Assembly: GCF_037975245.1 (NCBI RefSeq)
Contig: NC_092568.1
Coordinates: 26,346,501-26,410,500 of the forward strand
From: Apostichopus japonicus
Lineage: Eukaryota > Echinodermata > Holothuroidea > Aspidochirotida > Stichopodidae
Direction: 5' to 3'
DNA length: 64,000 nt
The position numbers were made by a program, and so were the translations under genes. Under the pieces are notes generated by a model. It was not told where the DNA came from. It saw only the letters and a program-made list of their open reading frames with translations, and ran no database searches. This document shows, one piece after another, positions 9,701-20,690 of the stretch. The stretch's first letter is position 1. The number at the start of each line of letters is the position of its first letter.

Positions 9701-11476
9701 ATACTCTTCCGATAAACATCATCGGATGTAGACATTTAACCATCTCAGCAACGGAATAAATGATGAAGGGAAGAACCACAACAGTATGATGGTTTTTGGG
9801 TTTTGTTTGGGAACTTGATACTTAAACGGAAGAATACCTAGCTCATATGATAAAGATCTTGTAATCCATGTAAAATCTTGTTTCACTTGTTTGAAGGAAG
9901 GAAGTGTATATGTGTGTTTGGGGAGGGGGGGGGGAGGTATATCGATCGCAAAGACCAATGATGAATGTTAGGGATTCCTTCTCCTTTAAGCAGAAGAAAA
10001 CAACAGAGAGCAATAACAATAAGTAAAGATTCTTATGAGGAGAGATGATCATTCAAAGCTAAATTTTGTTGTCTAGGTGATAGACTGTATAAGTTCTCAT
10101 TTGTCTTGCTTTCTATATTTCTTCCAGCGATTGCAACAAGTGAGGTAGAAGATGTGAGAAGTGTCTTAGACTTCTACAAACAACATGATGACCCTCTAGA
10201 AGCATTCAAAGAAAACCAGGCCAGATTACATGTAAGAATCATTATCCCATGAGGGATTCAGAGTTCAACTGGACCCTTCACAGACATATTTAATTCCTCT
10301 TTCACGTGGGTGTACTATATTTCTTGCTGCAATGTTTTGTTACCCTAACATTGCGTTGTATCCTTTATATCCATAAAAAGAAATATGACCTGAAAAGTGT
10401 GAAAACTCTTAAAACAGATGATGAAGAAGTGAGTATATATATCAGAGCAAATTAAATTGAACCGATAAATACAACTGTGAGATATGCAAAGCAACAAGAC
10501 CTACATAGATCAGTATGATGGTAACTTTATGCAAGATTAGGGATGGATAATGACATGTTTGGTCCTTTCTCTACTCCTCCTCCACCTGGCCACCATACTT
10601 AACTCCCCCACTCCCCACCATGACCCTCCATTCACCCCCCCCCCATGAGAATTCAGGCTAGGTACTGTAGGTTGGATCAAACTATACGACCAGTTGCAAG
10701 TTCTCATGATGGTGGTGAAACATCTATGTTTGGGATTGACCATCCATTGACTGGTTGGTGAATCACATTTGAAAAACAGTAAACATGTTTATCCTTACCT
10801 GTAGTAGTAATGTTACATGAGTCTACTTATACTATCTGATTTCAGAGCTGAGGGTGTGAAATGTAGAAAAATAACACAGGTATACATTGGTCATTACCTC
10901 TCTGGAGCTGGTATTACAAATGAAGGGCTTAAATTACCTCTCATGAGATTCTTGATCACCTTGAAATGTACACCTGATTATTCATGAGAGTGTGCTTGTA
11001 AAGCCACAGTAGAAAGCTTCTAGTTCTGGAGCAAAGTCATTCATCTTTCAGTTGATGAACAAAAGCATATAGTAAAGTTACTTACTGCATGAGTCGTTAC
11101 CAACAATGCACACATAGGTATGTGGTAAAAGTGAACTGAGGGTGTTAGGGGAAGTAGGGGGCTGTGCAGCATTGGTAGCTATTTTATCCTCTGTTGCATC
11201 AGATTGTCAATTCATCACTTTAGGAAGAACCTCAAGAGAGGTGTTCAGTAACTTTGGATATTTATCTTTTATAACTGTACGGATATTTTATATCTTGATG
11301 TACAAAACCCAGGAACAGCACGGTAAAAGAAATTTGAAAAATCGAGTCAAAGTATCTTGGATTCTCATATTTGTCATCTGTTTCATTTTAAGGCGGAACA
11401 GGAGAGGATAGCTCAGACGAAGAAAGAGGCCACAAATCTAGCAGGCAGTTGGACCAGTCGTCTCTTAGGAAGATGA
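406..11476 (+). CDS. TIMM50: Mitochondrial import inner membrane translocase subunit TIM50 (nine coding exons)
   Basis: TIM50 is the receptor subunit of the TIM23 complex in the mitochondrial inner membrane. It takes presequence proteins from the TOM complex and helps keep the TIM23 channel closed. Nine exons (listed separately) total 1164 nt and join in frame to 387 residues, close to but longer than the roughly 350 of the human protein. Residues 1 to about 58 are rich in Arg/Lys/Ser/Leu with almost no acidic residues, as expected of a presequence. Residues 72-104 are charged and probably coiled, and 106-125 form one membrane helix. An FCP1/NIF-like domain follows (about 170-325), with [39 protein letters not shown] and [18 protein letters not shown]. 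The phosphatase DxDxT motif is degenerate (LVLEMT at 190-195), as known for TIM50, so it is probably not an active phosphatase. All introns are GT-AG. No frameshift or internal stop is seen. Confidence 0.96.
785..1392 (+). other. TIMM50 intron 1
   Basis: The intron carries a palindrome-rich insertion at about 1078-1312, described separately. The rest is AT-rich with no other feature that I can support. Confidence 0.85.
1078..1312. repeat. TACCATGGTA-rich inverted-repeat insertion (MITE-like)
   Basis: The stretch is packed with the 10-bp palindrome TACCATGGTA and its half-sites (TTTACCATG, GGTATTACC). A perfect 14-bp inverted pair, GTAAGTTACCATGG at 1175-1188 and its complement at 1236-1249, can fold into a hairpin. 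This fits a small non-autonomous DNA element or a dispersed palindromic repeat. No clear target duplication was found, so the family is not assigned. Confidence 0.55.
1393..1424 (+). CDS. TIMM50: TIMM50 coding exon 2 (32-nt microexon)
   Basis: A short exon between the acceptor CACCAG and the donor GTAAGT. It encodes the linker [10 protein letters not shown] just after the membrane helix and restores phase 0 (exon 1 ends in phase 1). It is too short to be found as an ORF and was placed from splice sites and frame continuity. Confidence 0.85.
1425..2033 (+). other. TIMM50 intron 2
   Basis: AT-rich intron ending in TTGACATTAG. I see no repeat or other feature in it. Confidence 0.85.
2034..2114 (+). 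CDS. TIMM50: TIMM50 coding exon 3
   Basis: It encodes 27 residues beginning [19 protein letters not shown], in phase 0 at both ends, with the donor GTAAGT. It matches the intermembrane-space segment of animal TIM50 between the membrane helix and the FCP1-like domain. Confidence 0.92.
2115..3318 (+). other. TIMM50 intron 3
   Basis: AT-rich intron with no repeat or coding signal that I can support. Short open frames inside (for example 2716-2913) have no recognisable homology. Confidence 0.8.
3319..3438 (+). CDS. TIMM50: TIMM50 coding exon 4
   Basis: It encodes 40 residues from [14 protein letters not shown] to VLVHPEWT, in phase 0 at both ends (acceptor TTTCACAG, donor GTGAGT). This exon opens the FCP1-like domain and holds the degenerate catalytic motif LVLEMT, in which the aspartates of active family phosphatases are replaced. 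Confidence 0.96.
3439..4424 (+). other. TIMM50 intron 4
   Basis: AT-rich intron. Nothing beyond splice signals can be supported in it. Confidence 0.85.
4425..4532 (+). CDS. TIMM50: TIMM50 coding exon 5
   Basis: It encodes 36 residues including [14 protein letters not shown] and [11 protein letters not shown], in phase 0 at both ends (acceptor TTTTCAG, donor GTGAGT). The TSE motif is the family's second conserved block. Confidence 0.96.
4533..5408 (+). other. TIMM50 intron 5
   Basis: AT-rich intron with a short AGC trinucleotide run near 5341-5353. No other feature is seen. Confidence 0.85.
5409..5507 (+). CDS. TIMM50: TIMM50 coding exon 6
   Basis: It encodes 33 residues, [20 protein letters not shown] followed by [13 protein letters not shown], in phase 0 at both ends. 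This is the most conserved block of TIM50. The donor is GTTAGT, weaker than the other donors of the gene, and a 96-bp CATT microsatellite starts 9 bp after it. Confidence 0.97.
5517..5612. repeat. Perfect (CATT)24 microsatellite
   Basis: Twenty-four uninterrupted copies of CATT fill 96 bp. The lack of any interruption suggests recent expansion and probable length polymorphism. It sits almost against the 5' splice site of intron 6. Confidence 0.98.
6298..6382 (+). other. G-rich tract with quadruplex/cruciform potential in intron 6
   Basis: Repeated GGGTGGGG-like runs are followed by ACCCACCCACCC (6341-6352) and then GGGTGGGTGGGGG (6370-6382). The C-rich and G-rich runs are complementary and could pair as a hairpin; the G-runs could instead form a quadruplex. 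Function is unknown. Confidence 0.45.
6798..6954 (+). CDS. TIMM50: TIMM50 coding exon 7
   Basis: It encodes [20 protein letters not shown] through DLAAFLR, followed by the first base of the next codon (acceptor CATTTAG, donor GTGAGT, leaving phase 1). The FIDYDP and [10 protein letters not shown] blocks correspond to the end of the FCP1-like domain. Confidence 0.96.
8256..8268 (+). promoter_or_regulatory. DR1 nuclear-receptor-type motif
   Basis: GGGTCA A AGGTCA is a direct repeat of the nuclear receptor half-site with 1-bp spacing, the layout used by HNF4- and RXR-type receptors. It lies within the repeat, so it is transposon-derived; binding is not shown. Confidence 0.35.
8553..8565 (+). 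promoter_or_regulatory. Perfect DR1 motif
   Basis: AGGTCA A AGGTCA is a perfect DR1. It is the second such site in the same repeat, about 300 bp from the first. Confidence 0.4.
10128..10231 (+). CDS. TIMM50: TIMM50 coding exon 8
   Basis: The acceptor CTTCCAG is followed by two bases that complete a Thr codon. It then encodes [34 protein letters not shown], ending in phase 0 before GTAAGA. This corresponds to the C-terminal helical part of TIM50 (human: ED..A VL..Y...DDPLAAFK). Confidence 0.95.
10232..11392 (+). other. TIMM50 intron 8
   Basis: AT-rich intron with a short C/T-rich block near 10560-10645. No other feature is supported. Confidence 0.85.
11393..11476 (+). CDS. TIMM50: TIMM50 coding exon 9 and stop
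   Basis: After TTTTAAG it encodes [27 protein letters not shown] and TGA at 11474-11476. The final S-x-T-S-R-L block matches the C-terminus of animal TIM50, which supports this as the true end of the protein. Confidence 0.93.
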   Translation, partial: AEQERIAQTKKEATNLAGSWTSRLLGR

Positions 11477-13570
11477 TGAATGCAGTCATGTGCGTAATGC
11501 GGACGGATTATGAAAAAGTACGAAAGGGACAAAAAGGTAACCTTCCAGCTGCAGCTGGATTCATATCTTGTCATCATATGAGGAACTATTGTGAATGATA
11601 AATATAGATACATTGACCATCAAGAGTGTGCAAAAGTAACTATTGCTGGACTTGCAACATGTCATCTAGATACAAACCCCGAGAAAGATTTTCCTAGGAC
11701 AGCCGTTGTGTACACAAGCGATGAAAAGATGCCTTCTAGTTTACCACTGTATTCATGTTACCATAGTTACAGGTATACCAAGAAAGCGACACTATAACAA
11801 AGAGGCATTCAAATGGTAATGAAGGTTGTCCTCTAGGTACCACTGGATTCATATCCTATTATCTAAGAACGTATCCCTACGATTTAGGAAGATTTCACGT
11901 AGTCCGTCTGTAACGTTTCATATTAATATTAATGGAAGATATACCGCCTGCATGGAAACTTTCACGTTTTAGTTTTAGTTTTTACTACGATTGCTCGCAT
12001 TTGATACAAATAGTTGTCTTATAAACGGTTCCTTTGATAAGAATTACGATACGTCTTTTGATTTTGTTTACAGAGAGCATAATTGTTTTCTTTTACCGAT
12101 TTTCTTGTGGGCTAAACATGATTTAGTACTAACTATTCAAATTTTGATTTATGAAAATTGAATTATGTCGAAAGAGAAAAGAAATGTTTGTTTTTGGTTG
12201 AGACTAGAAATAATGCCGAAGATGAAAATAGTTCTAGGATTTTTCTCTTGTAAATGTGACGACTTGTCTATATTAGTCCATTTGGCTTTGGTAGCAGCAG
12301 TTCATATTTTGATAGTCAAGTTATCAACCATGATGCGACTCATTCAGTGATGGTATTATCATGCTTTTAATTGCACGGCTGATTTTACAACAAACACTTC
12401 ATCTTACATGATTGCTGCTTATCTTGTGTCTGTGACAGTTATTGACGTCATGTACATTCCTGGTTGCAGGAGAATGCTTCAGAATATGATATTTTACTTT
12501 TGTAATATCACAAAAAGGTGTTTAGCATTTTAATGAATTTGTTTGGTCTGACTGTACTCAAAAGCAGATACCATATGAATACCAGGCCTGGGGACACCTG
12601 TCTAACTGGGGGAAAATAATCAGTTTATGATTATCCATAAACTATACCATTTGAAGAGTTAGAAACCTTGGTATTTATTGTAATTTGCTTGCATTACTTC
12701 ATCCCCCTCCCCACACCCAATTGCAACCTCCATGTCTGATTATAATTTAGCTGTTTTGCCCACCAACACAATTATTTTTTACAAATTTCTATGACATATA
12801 TTTGAACAGAAATCTGTAAATACAAGAATCTACAAGCTTCATCTGAGTGATTTTAGTTGGAGAGTGCTTGATACAAGTGATAATGTTGATTCCCTATTCA
12901 GTGTGCTTGTGTCTTGTTTAATGATGTATACTACAGAACCTTTACATGAAAGAGGAATTAGCAGCATTGTTTTGGTCATGTATCTTGTCAGGTCTGTGAT
13001 TTGCAACAAATGTCATGTGATAAGTATTCCAAAAATGTTGTTAACCATTACTGTGAAGGGTTTAAACCTTATTATTGTTTATGCACACGTACCTTGTAGG
13101 GGGGGGAGGGGGGTCTTGGAAGCTAACTCCACCCCCTTATTCATAGAGTGGTATGAAACAGGGCATAAATATGGCACTCTTTAAGGACACGACTCTGAAA
13201 GGAGCTATGCAGATATGTTTTGGAGAAGACTTGTTTGTAAGACATAATTAGCAATGATAAGTTTGTACTTTACAATTTATACTTTTCCACAAAGCTTACA
13301 AATTCCCTGTTTTCATGAAGGTAAATAAAAAAACATGTAAGGCATCTTGACAAAGTTCAAGCTCATGTGTAGACAATTTTGTATTTTTATTTTTACATTC
13401 AGAATCTACAAGATTAGTTGGGAATGTGAACTGTGTTTCGCAGTGATAGGAATGTTACTGCAATAAGTAAATGTAAACACATGCTAATGTTCACTGTGTG
13501 AACAGCTTACTAAAAGATTGTAATTGGTTAAATGTAAGAAAATAAAAAATGATTAAAGCTGAAGATACTC
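11477..13570 (+). other. TIMM50 3' UTR and downstream DNA
   Basis: No coding signal. Canonical AATAAA hexamers occur at 13324-13329 and 13541-13546. Either could end the transcript, which would give a 3' UTR of about 1.9-2.1 kb, but upstream non-canonical signals cannot be excluded. Confidence 0.35.
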
Positions 13571-13574
13571 TACC

Positions 13575-14555
13575 TTCCTTTATTTAGCTTCTCTTCATTG
13601 TAGCTCCTCCATACCATAGTTACTATACTCTTTATTGGTTACTCTATTTTGTAAAATGAAATGACCTAGCCTCTTTATTGTACAGTAATTCTGCTGTACA
13701 CGTTACTGTCCGACACGTCATTGTAGGATAGAAATACTATAGCTTCTCTGTACTTCAGCTAGTCTACACTTTAATGGATACATGTATTGTGTAGAATAGA
13801 ACTATGTTATAGCTTTTCTGTACTTCAGCTAGTCTACACTTTAATGGCTACCTTGAATTGTAGAATAGAACTATGTTATAGATTCTCTGTACTTCAGCTT
13901 CTTTACTCTTTAATAGCTACTCTATATTGTAGAATAGAACTATGATAGCTTCTCTGTACTACAGCTACTCTACACTTAAATTTCTACTCCTTTTTATAGA
14001 ATAGAACTATTTAGCATCTCTTCATAGTGGCTCCAAACTATTGTAGCTACCCTGTCCTTTAATGGCTATTCTGTATTGTAGAATAGAACTATTATAGCTT
14101 CTCTGTACTACAGCTATTCTACACTTAAATTACTATATTTTTTTTATAGAAAAGAACTATTTAGCATCTCATAACAGTGGCTCCTAAGTATTGTAGCTAC
14201 CCTGTCCTTTAATGGCTATTCTATTTTGTAGAACAGAACTATTATAGCTTCTCTGTACTACAGCTATTCTACACTTAAATTGCTACTCCTTTTTATAGAA
14301 TAGAACTCTTTAACATCTCTTGGTAGTGGCTCATCAGTGATGTAGCTACCCTGCCCTTTAATGGATACTCTATGTTGTAGACTAGAACTTTTATAGCTTC
14401 TCTGTACTACAGCTATTCTACACTTAAATTGCTACTCCTTTTTATAGAATAGAACTCTTCAACATCTCTTGGTAGTGGCTCATCAGTGCTGTAGCTACCC
14501 TGCCCTTTAATGGCTACTCTATATTGTAGAATAGAACTTTTATAGCTTCTATGCA
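13575..14555. repeat. Degenerate minisatellite, about 149-bp unit made of about 70-bp subunits
   Basis: Phrases such as TATAGCTTCTCTGTACT, CTACACTT, TTTAATGG and GTAGAATAGAAC recur. In the right half TATAGCTT recurs at about 13944, 14093, 14243 and 14392, giving a period near 149 bp. The left half (13741-13940) shows a shorter period of about 66-71 bp, so the longer unit looks like a diverged dimer. Confidence 0.8.
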
Positions 14556-17073
14556 TGGCAACTACACTTCTCTTTTCTGGATACCCTTATTTAATATCGC
14601 TCAATATGCTAAAGAACTTAACATTTTGCAGTTTGGTTGTAACTTTTGTGTCATTCTTGATACCAACCCTTGCCATATACTCACATAACTGGATACCCTA
14701 TCATATAAAGTAAGAGGCCTATGTGGTTACAACCATATGACTACTTAATAGGCAAATCATTAACCATTCAATACAATGTAGACAAAGTTTGTGGCTCACA
14801 GAATTTGTCACCTTTAATTTTTCATTTAGAATAGTTTATCATTTGCTGGTGTGATATTAGTTAATTGATTGATGGATGGAGTGATTGATTGGTCAGTTGA
14901 TTGATTGAGTGATGAGTTGACTGATTAATTGATTGAAATCACAGAGTGTGCTTTCCTGCACGAGTTGGATTGGTAACATCAGATTATTACAAATTTATCC
15001 AAAGCAAAATGCAGCTTAATGACATCAAAATATTGAATAGAATCACACAATCTCTTGACAGTTTTTTTTATTATTTCTTATTATATTGTAGCTTACCTTT
15101 AATAAACTATAATGTAATTTAACTCTGAATATTTAGATAAGTATGTACTAGCATGTGAATATTCAGTAATTTCAATATTTAAAGTATCTCATAGTAAGCC
15201 GCAAAATTGTCAACAGGTTTGCTTTCAAATACCTGTAGAAAATAGTATGTATGTGAAGGATGCACTGCCCATCACAGTGACACAGGCACACACCCCCCCC
15301 TCCCCTCCATATAAATTCTCCAAATATTAACACTATTTTTCTCAGAGAGGAGGGGACACCTCTCCAAGTTGATGACCCCTTTGCCACAGATGGCTGATGT
15401 TCTCCCACACCAACACACCTACCCCCCCCCATCTAATCCTCCTGCATAGGTCACTGCATCGGATAATCCCTTGAAGTTATGCCTAACCATGATAGTAAGA
15501 TGAGCAAGCCAAGCGATTTGCATATTTTTGCTAAAAAATAAACAAATATTCTGAAGAGTGTGTTAGACGTGTCAGGAAGATTTGCAAATATTATCTTGTG
15601 AAGACCAGTGGCGCTATTTGCGCTCAAAGATTCATAGCATTAATTGACACCATACTGTGGAGAGGTGCAAAACGCATTTGACTTTTTCTAGTTTTGTGTG
15701 CTAAACATAATTTAACATAATTGGTGGCACTATAAGAGAAGTCTTAGGCCAAAATAGAACATGGTGCCCACTCTATACATTTCCCCACTCCCATCATCCC
15801 TCCCCTCCCTCCCCCCTTGCATTCCCTTGAAATCTAAATGAAACCAGTTTTATTTTGACCGATTCATACAAAGTCAGTTACCTTATGATTATTTTGATCT
15901 AAAAATCTTCAAATAGGCTGGCAGATGTTTGAATAAAATTTTTAGGCTAATAAAATTTGGATGAGTCATCTACCCTTATAAGAGGGAGTACTCAAAATGC
16001 CTTTAGCAAGTTTATATAACTATTGCATCTTTTCAAGTTTTATGAATATATATATTGATGTGATAACTCTATGATTAATGAGGACAGAAGAGCGCTCCCA
16101 GAGGAGGGATTGGAATCAGAGAGAAAGAGAGGGGGTACTTGAGGAGTTTCATCTTAATAAATATCCAAGATGAATAAAGTAATTTACAAACTCTGATTTA
16201 TTAACGATACTTCTCTTTTTCATTTTGTGTCGGTTTGGTATGAAGATATGATACGTCCATAAAAGTATTTCATTAATTAACGGCGGTTAATCAGTTACAT
16301 AGACTGCGTGCATGCTTAGTCACGCTTCCCGACCGACGCTCAAGTAGCTACGGTTGTAAACTTTCTTGACTTTTTAGGGCTATTGTCTGACTTTTGTTAG
16401 TGAAAGGAAACATACAAAGAGAGTTAAGTAAATACTGAGATAAAAGATGAAATGACTACTAGAATAGAATGAGAACTGAAAGCCGAAGACACAGACAGAC
16501 AGACAGACTGACTGAAAATTGATCCTGTATTAAAGCTCCCTTAACAGGCTAGGCTGTAATTTCTTCAATTTTCAAAAGTAGAGTCTGGGTTTAGGTAAAA
16601 TTGATTCTGGACTTTTGTTTGGGTGGGTTGTCTGGGTTGGGTCGATAGGGTACAAACAAATAAACACACCCCATTTATATGAACCTGGACACAAAGTTGG
16701 TACAATAGTATTATGTGGTGGTTTCAAGAGTTTTTGTACTTCTTTATAGAATTAATGAAGAAGTATCAGCTCTCTGCTTAGTTCAAACTTTGTATCCTTA
16801 AAATATAGTCAACAGCAAAACAGTTTGTTTTGAGTGATGCTTTGGTTTGCTTCATTTTGTCAAGGATTTTATTAACTTTTTAAATCAATAAGTTTCCTGA
16901 TTTCATTGAATTGTGAGGGATTTAGTCCATTATTAACCCTTATAGGATTGGTTCTTGTTTGTCCCAAGGCGTGGTGTAGCGGGTTGGAATGTCTTTCCCA
17001 CAAACATCAGTTTCTTGCTCATAAGGCTCTCTTGACATTCAAAATCACATCTGTGCAGTGTTCTTAAGCAGGG
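14556..17073. other. Intergenic DNA, no gene seen
   Basis: AT-rich non-coding sequence. It includes a short TTGATTGATTGA-type degenerate run near 14870-14935, C-rich runs near 15290-15305, 15423 and 15800, and a CAGA run near 16493-16507. I see no gene or complete mobile element. Confidence 0.7.
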
Positions 17074-17125
<52 letters not shown>

Positions 17126-17132
17126 TATATAT
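17074..17132. repeat. (TA)n microsatellite
   Basis: An almost pure TA dinucleotide run of about 58 bp with two AAAT interruptions. Confidence 0.95.
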
Positions 17133-17234
17133 TTCTTTGGTCTTTTCTGGTTTGCGAATTAGGAACTGAGGTTCCCTTCTTTTCTTCCACCGGTTTTGAA
17201 ATGACATCATTCGCCATGGATGCACTACAGTGAT

Positions 17235-17599
17235 CATAGGCGTAGTAGGCGGGGGGGGGGGGCTGCAGCCCCCCTTCACCCCAAAATTTTGTGAAAATTC
17301 GGGCAATATGCTGAGAATTTTTCGGACACCTGCTGAAAGAAAATAATTTGCAATGTGTTTTTCAATGGTTAAACTGATAATATTATGATCATTATTATTA
17401 TTATGACTATTCCCCAATAATAATAACCAATATGGAAGGGTGGTAACACAGAAAGTGATAGTATGTTATTGGCATGTGAAGCAATAATCGATGAATGCCC
17501 ATATGATATGCACATTAACATGCACGAAAAATTCTGGTTATATTTTTCGGGCAAGTTGTTACAGCCCCCCCCCCCCCAAAAGCAAATTAGGCTCCTATG
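17235..17599. mobile_element. hAT-like non-autonomous transposon, 365 bp
   Basis: The left end is CATAGGCGTAG and the right end is CCTATG, forming short inverted termini. They are flanked by ACAGTGAT (17227-17234) and ACAGTAAT (17600-17607), an 8-bp target duplication with one mismatch, as expected for hAT. Poly-G (about 14) follows the left terminus and poly-C (about 14) precedes the right one, extending the inversion. There is no transposase, so any movement would need an autonomous partner. Confidence 0.72.
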
Positions 17600-17607
17600 A
17601 CAGTAAT

Positions 17608-18893
17608 GGTAAATGCCAAGCCTGCAACCTCCCTCTTTGACTTTGAGAAAAGTGATAAGATGCTGAGGTAAACACTCATGTCCCTCGTCCAATACGGATG
17701 TTAAAGTGGTGGTCCCTGGGAGCTGGAAGGGGTGCACGCCTGCTGCATTGTTATCCAAACACTCCATCAAAGAGAAAGGGCTTGACATAAGCTGTTGTTT
17801 ATCCATGATCATCACATGAATACATTTTCGATTGAGCTTCTGGTGTCTTTGTCACCCTCGGGTAATACTAAAGACTATGTATTCACTTTGTATGTTGGTG
17901 CGGCAGCTGGAATCGCAACACAGAGCTCTTTATCCCCAGAGATCACAGTTATAGTCTTGTGTAAGATCTGCAAAAAGGTAAACCCACTTCACCCTCGTCT
18001 GCCATCACCCCTTGTTCTTCCTCTCTGCCATTTAGCAGGGATTACCTCGACTTTCATCGCTATATGATTAATCACTTATGTGTGTTGGATGCTTGAAATT
18101 CAGCTGCCGTTGTACATTGTTGAATATTGCACTATGTATGATCACAGCTGCAGTTCTATTTATTTTAGTCATGTTCTTCATGTTTAATATTAACAACAAT
18201 CCCTTTTTTTTTTCTTTTGCATAAATTTTTTGTTGACTTTCTACTCCTGGTTTTCTCCGTTATTCTGTGTGAGTAGTGGGTTGGTTGTTATCATTCATGG
18301 TCAATAGAATTGCCGGTAACTAGAGTAAAAGTACTGCTACTTGTCGAGTGATTCATTTGAGCTACAAGTTAGATTTATTTGCTGAAATATGACATATTTT
18401 TTAGGAGTTGGAATTGTTAGAAATTTCTACTGACTACAGATAAATCATAAAGACGAACTAAAAGCGTAGGCAACATGTCAACAGTAGGATGCTTAGGGGG
18501 CTGCAGCATCCTGCAGCCAAATCCTTATGTTTTGATATCAATTCATCCTAGCTTTGTACGATTTTACAGCCACTGCAGCGTTCCACATGGTGACTTAGAC
18601 AAAAGTCTTTGAGAATTAAATCAATAGAGTTAAAGACTTTCAATGTAGTTGAAAATACTTTTGACAAAAGTGATGGCCACAAATTTGTTGCAGTTTAATT
18701 CAGTCTAAAATTATCGTTCTTAAAGTTTGTAGGCTGTAAAAAATCCTTTATGGCAAATGGTCAAAATATGACTCAACTCAGTCAGCTGCCCTATTGTTCT
18801 GCTATATCTAAAGAATGATAATTGAGTAGGAATGCTTAGATATAAGCAATGTCTGGCTACTTTTTTAATTATATTTTTTTAACCTATTCGAGC
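17608..18893. other. Intergenic DNA, no gene seen
   Basis: AT-rich sequence. Open frames here (for example 17795-18067) have no recognised homology and I do not call them genes. Confidence 0.65.
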
Positions 18894-18908
18894 AGAATTA
18901 TATCCTGT

Positions 18909-18977
18909 GTGTGAAAGTAAGTTGGCCTGACGTTTCGATCCTAGCAGGATCTTCTTCAAAGGCTAAAAAAAAGAAAA
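18909..18977 (-). mobile_element. 5'-truncated hammerhead-bearing retroelement, 69 bp
   Basis: Read on the minus strand, the insert carries an A/T-rich lead, GCCTTTGAAGAAG, GATCC-TGCTA-GGATC, GAAACGTC and AGGCCAACTTACTT. It is flanked by perfect 15-bp direct repeats, AGAATTATATCCTGT, at 18894-18908 and 18978-18992, which mark retroposition. The catalytic core has UUGA in place of CUGA, so the ribozyme is probably dead. It shares its last 50 or so bases with the copy at 37541-37840. Confidence 0.75.
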
Positions 18978-18992
18978 AGAATTATATCCTGT

Positions 18993-20690
18993 AAAAAATG
19001 TGTTAAAGATTTCATTTCAAAAAGTTAACGACCAGAATGTATGAATTTGCCATGTATGTTTATTCTAGTACCTAAAATTCTGCTAGAATGTAGCCAATTT
19101 TCAGTGAGAATACTTTCAATTGAGACAAGCAAATGTTACTTATAATTTTAAATGATGGACTTCATATGAATTTAAGTTGTTTTCGTTCGGTCTGTTTTGT
19201 GAAGAGATGGCTTCATAAATGTTGCATTTTAATTCTGTTGAAGAATTTGTGTAGAAGCAAACAGTTATTATTATCATTAGAGTTTCCTGGAAAATATATT
19301 TCTGCAATTTCTGATCCGTAGAGACAAATACATATAGCTGTCTCTGCTTGTCTTGTTTATATAAAGAAAGCTGGTTTTATTAAGGAAGTGCCTTGAACTT
19401 TGACACCATTACCCAAAGTCAATTGCCATAAAGTAAACAACTTAAGACTTGTTTTTGCAACAGCTCCTCATTTTTAAGAGTGTGTAAGCGCTTTCTGGAG
19501 TATATCAGAAACAATTGATGACAAGTTTGGCGGGTAAAGTAACAACCTCATAGAAGCTGATTATACAAAATAGAACGGTTAAATAATCTTTGATCAACAG
19601 AACGCCTCTCGATTCCAAATATTGACTCTGAAAGTCTTTAATTTTTGCCAGCAGAGAATATGATGGATTGGATCACGCGTACGATTTAGTACCAGCAGCT
19701 GTTGTTTGGTTCAATAACTTGAAATAGACTTTGGTCAAGGCTTGAAGTTTTTGATTAAATATTTTGAAAATTTGTTAATTAAGATTCTTTTGGCTAAGTG
19801 ATGCTTTCTCACCTATCCCAGCTCTGTCCTCCATACCCTCCCTCTTCTTCCCCTCCCCTCCCCTTCCCCCAATTTAAATCAAGAATCTGAGAAAGCCATC
19901 CTGTTAACAATATCTCCCCAAATACTGATACTGTATATGTTATTTTAGTCACGCAATATTAACAATTAAAGATACGCTTAGTTAGAACACAGTGATGCAA
20001 AGTTCAGTACGACACATGGGGGAGGGTAGGGTTGGGGTTCGGTTGGACTGGGGTTGGGGTGTGGTTGCAAAAATTTACTCAGAAACCAAAATTCCACATT
20101 GCACTAAATTGCAGTCACTATCATGAACCTGTGTGATGGAGATGCTTATGATGACTAAGTCCCTTCTAAAATCTTCTTGTTTGGTTGCTATGCTGCCTTC
20201 CATCTTGGTGTACAATAAAACACTGAAAACATGACAGTTTTTTATATGGCGTCGCAGAGTAATTGTAAAAGAAAAAATTGTTGTATCCTTTGATAATACA
20301 TTAATAATGCTAACATTATGTTATAATATGCATATTTCCAAACTTAAAAAAACAAAAAAAAGAAAACTGTTTCCCTGTCTCCTTTTAATCAGCAAAACAT
20401 CAGACTATTAAGTATTTTTCTAAATTTTATAAATACAACTGATTGAGATATGTTGGGTTTTCCTGACTAACAGTCAAGCAATCATTGTGCAGTGTGCAGA
20501 TGGTACACCACTAAACATAATGTATCGGATGGAGAGGTTGGACTAAAATCAACATACTGCCCTCTCTTCTATCTATGGTCATCACATCATGGGACTTTCC
20601 ATAGTGTGTCCATAGATTACACAGAGATTTTCATTGGCAAGCTTTGATCACCTTTGATAATAGGTATAAAATATAACATAAAAAAAAAGT
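18993..20690. other. Intergenic DNA with one G-rich block
   Basis: AT-rich, with a G-rich block at about 20019-20067 (runs GGGGGAGGGTAGGG, TTGGGGTT, CTGGGGTTGGGG) that could form a quadruplex. No gene is seen. Confidence 0.6.

Larger units (their letters stand above)
6955..10127 (+). other. TIMM50 intron 7
   Basis: The largest intron, 3173 bp. About 8074-9215 is dispersed-repeat DNA (listed separately). The rest is AT-rich with short G runs (7220, 9925) and no coding signal. Confidence 0.85.

Noticed and set aside
17369-17815. 148-codon minus-strand open frame
   Set aside because: It runs through the hAT-like MITE and its poly-C tract and has no homology.
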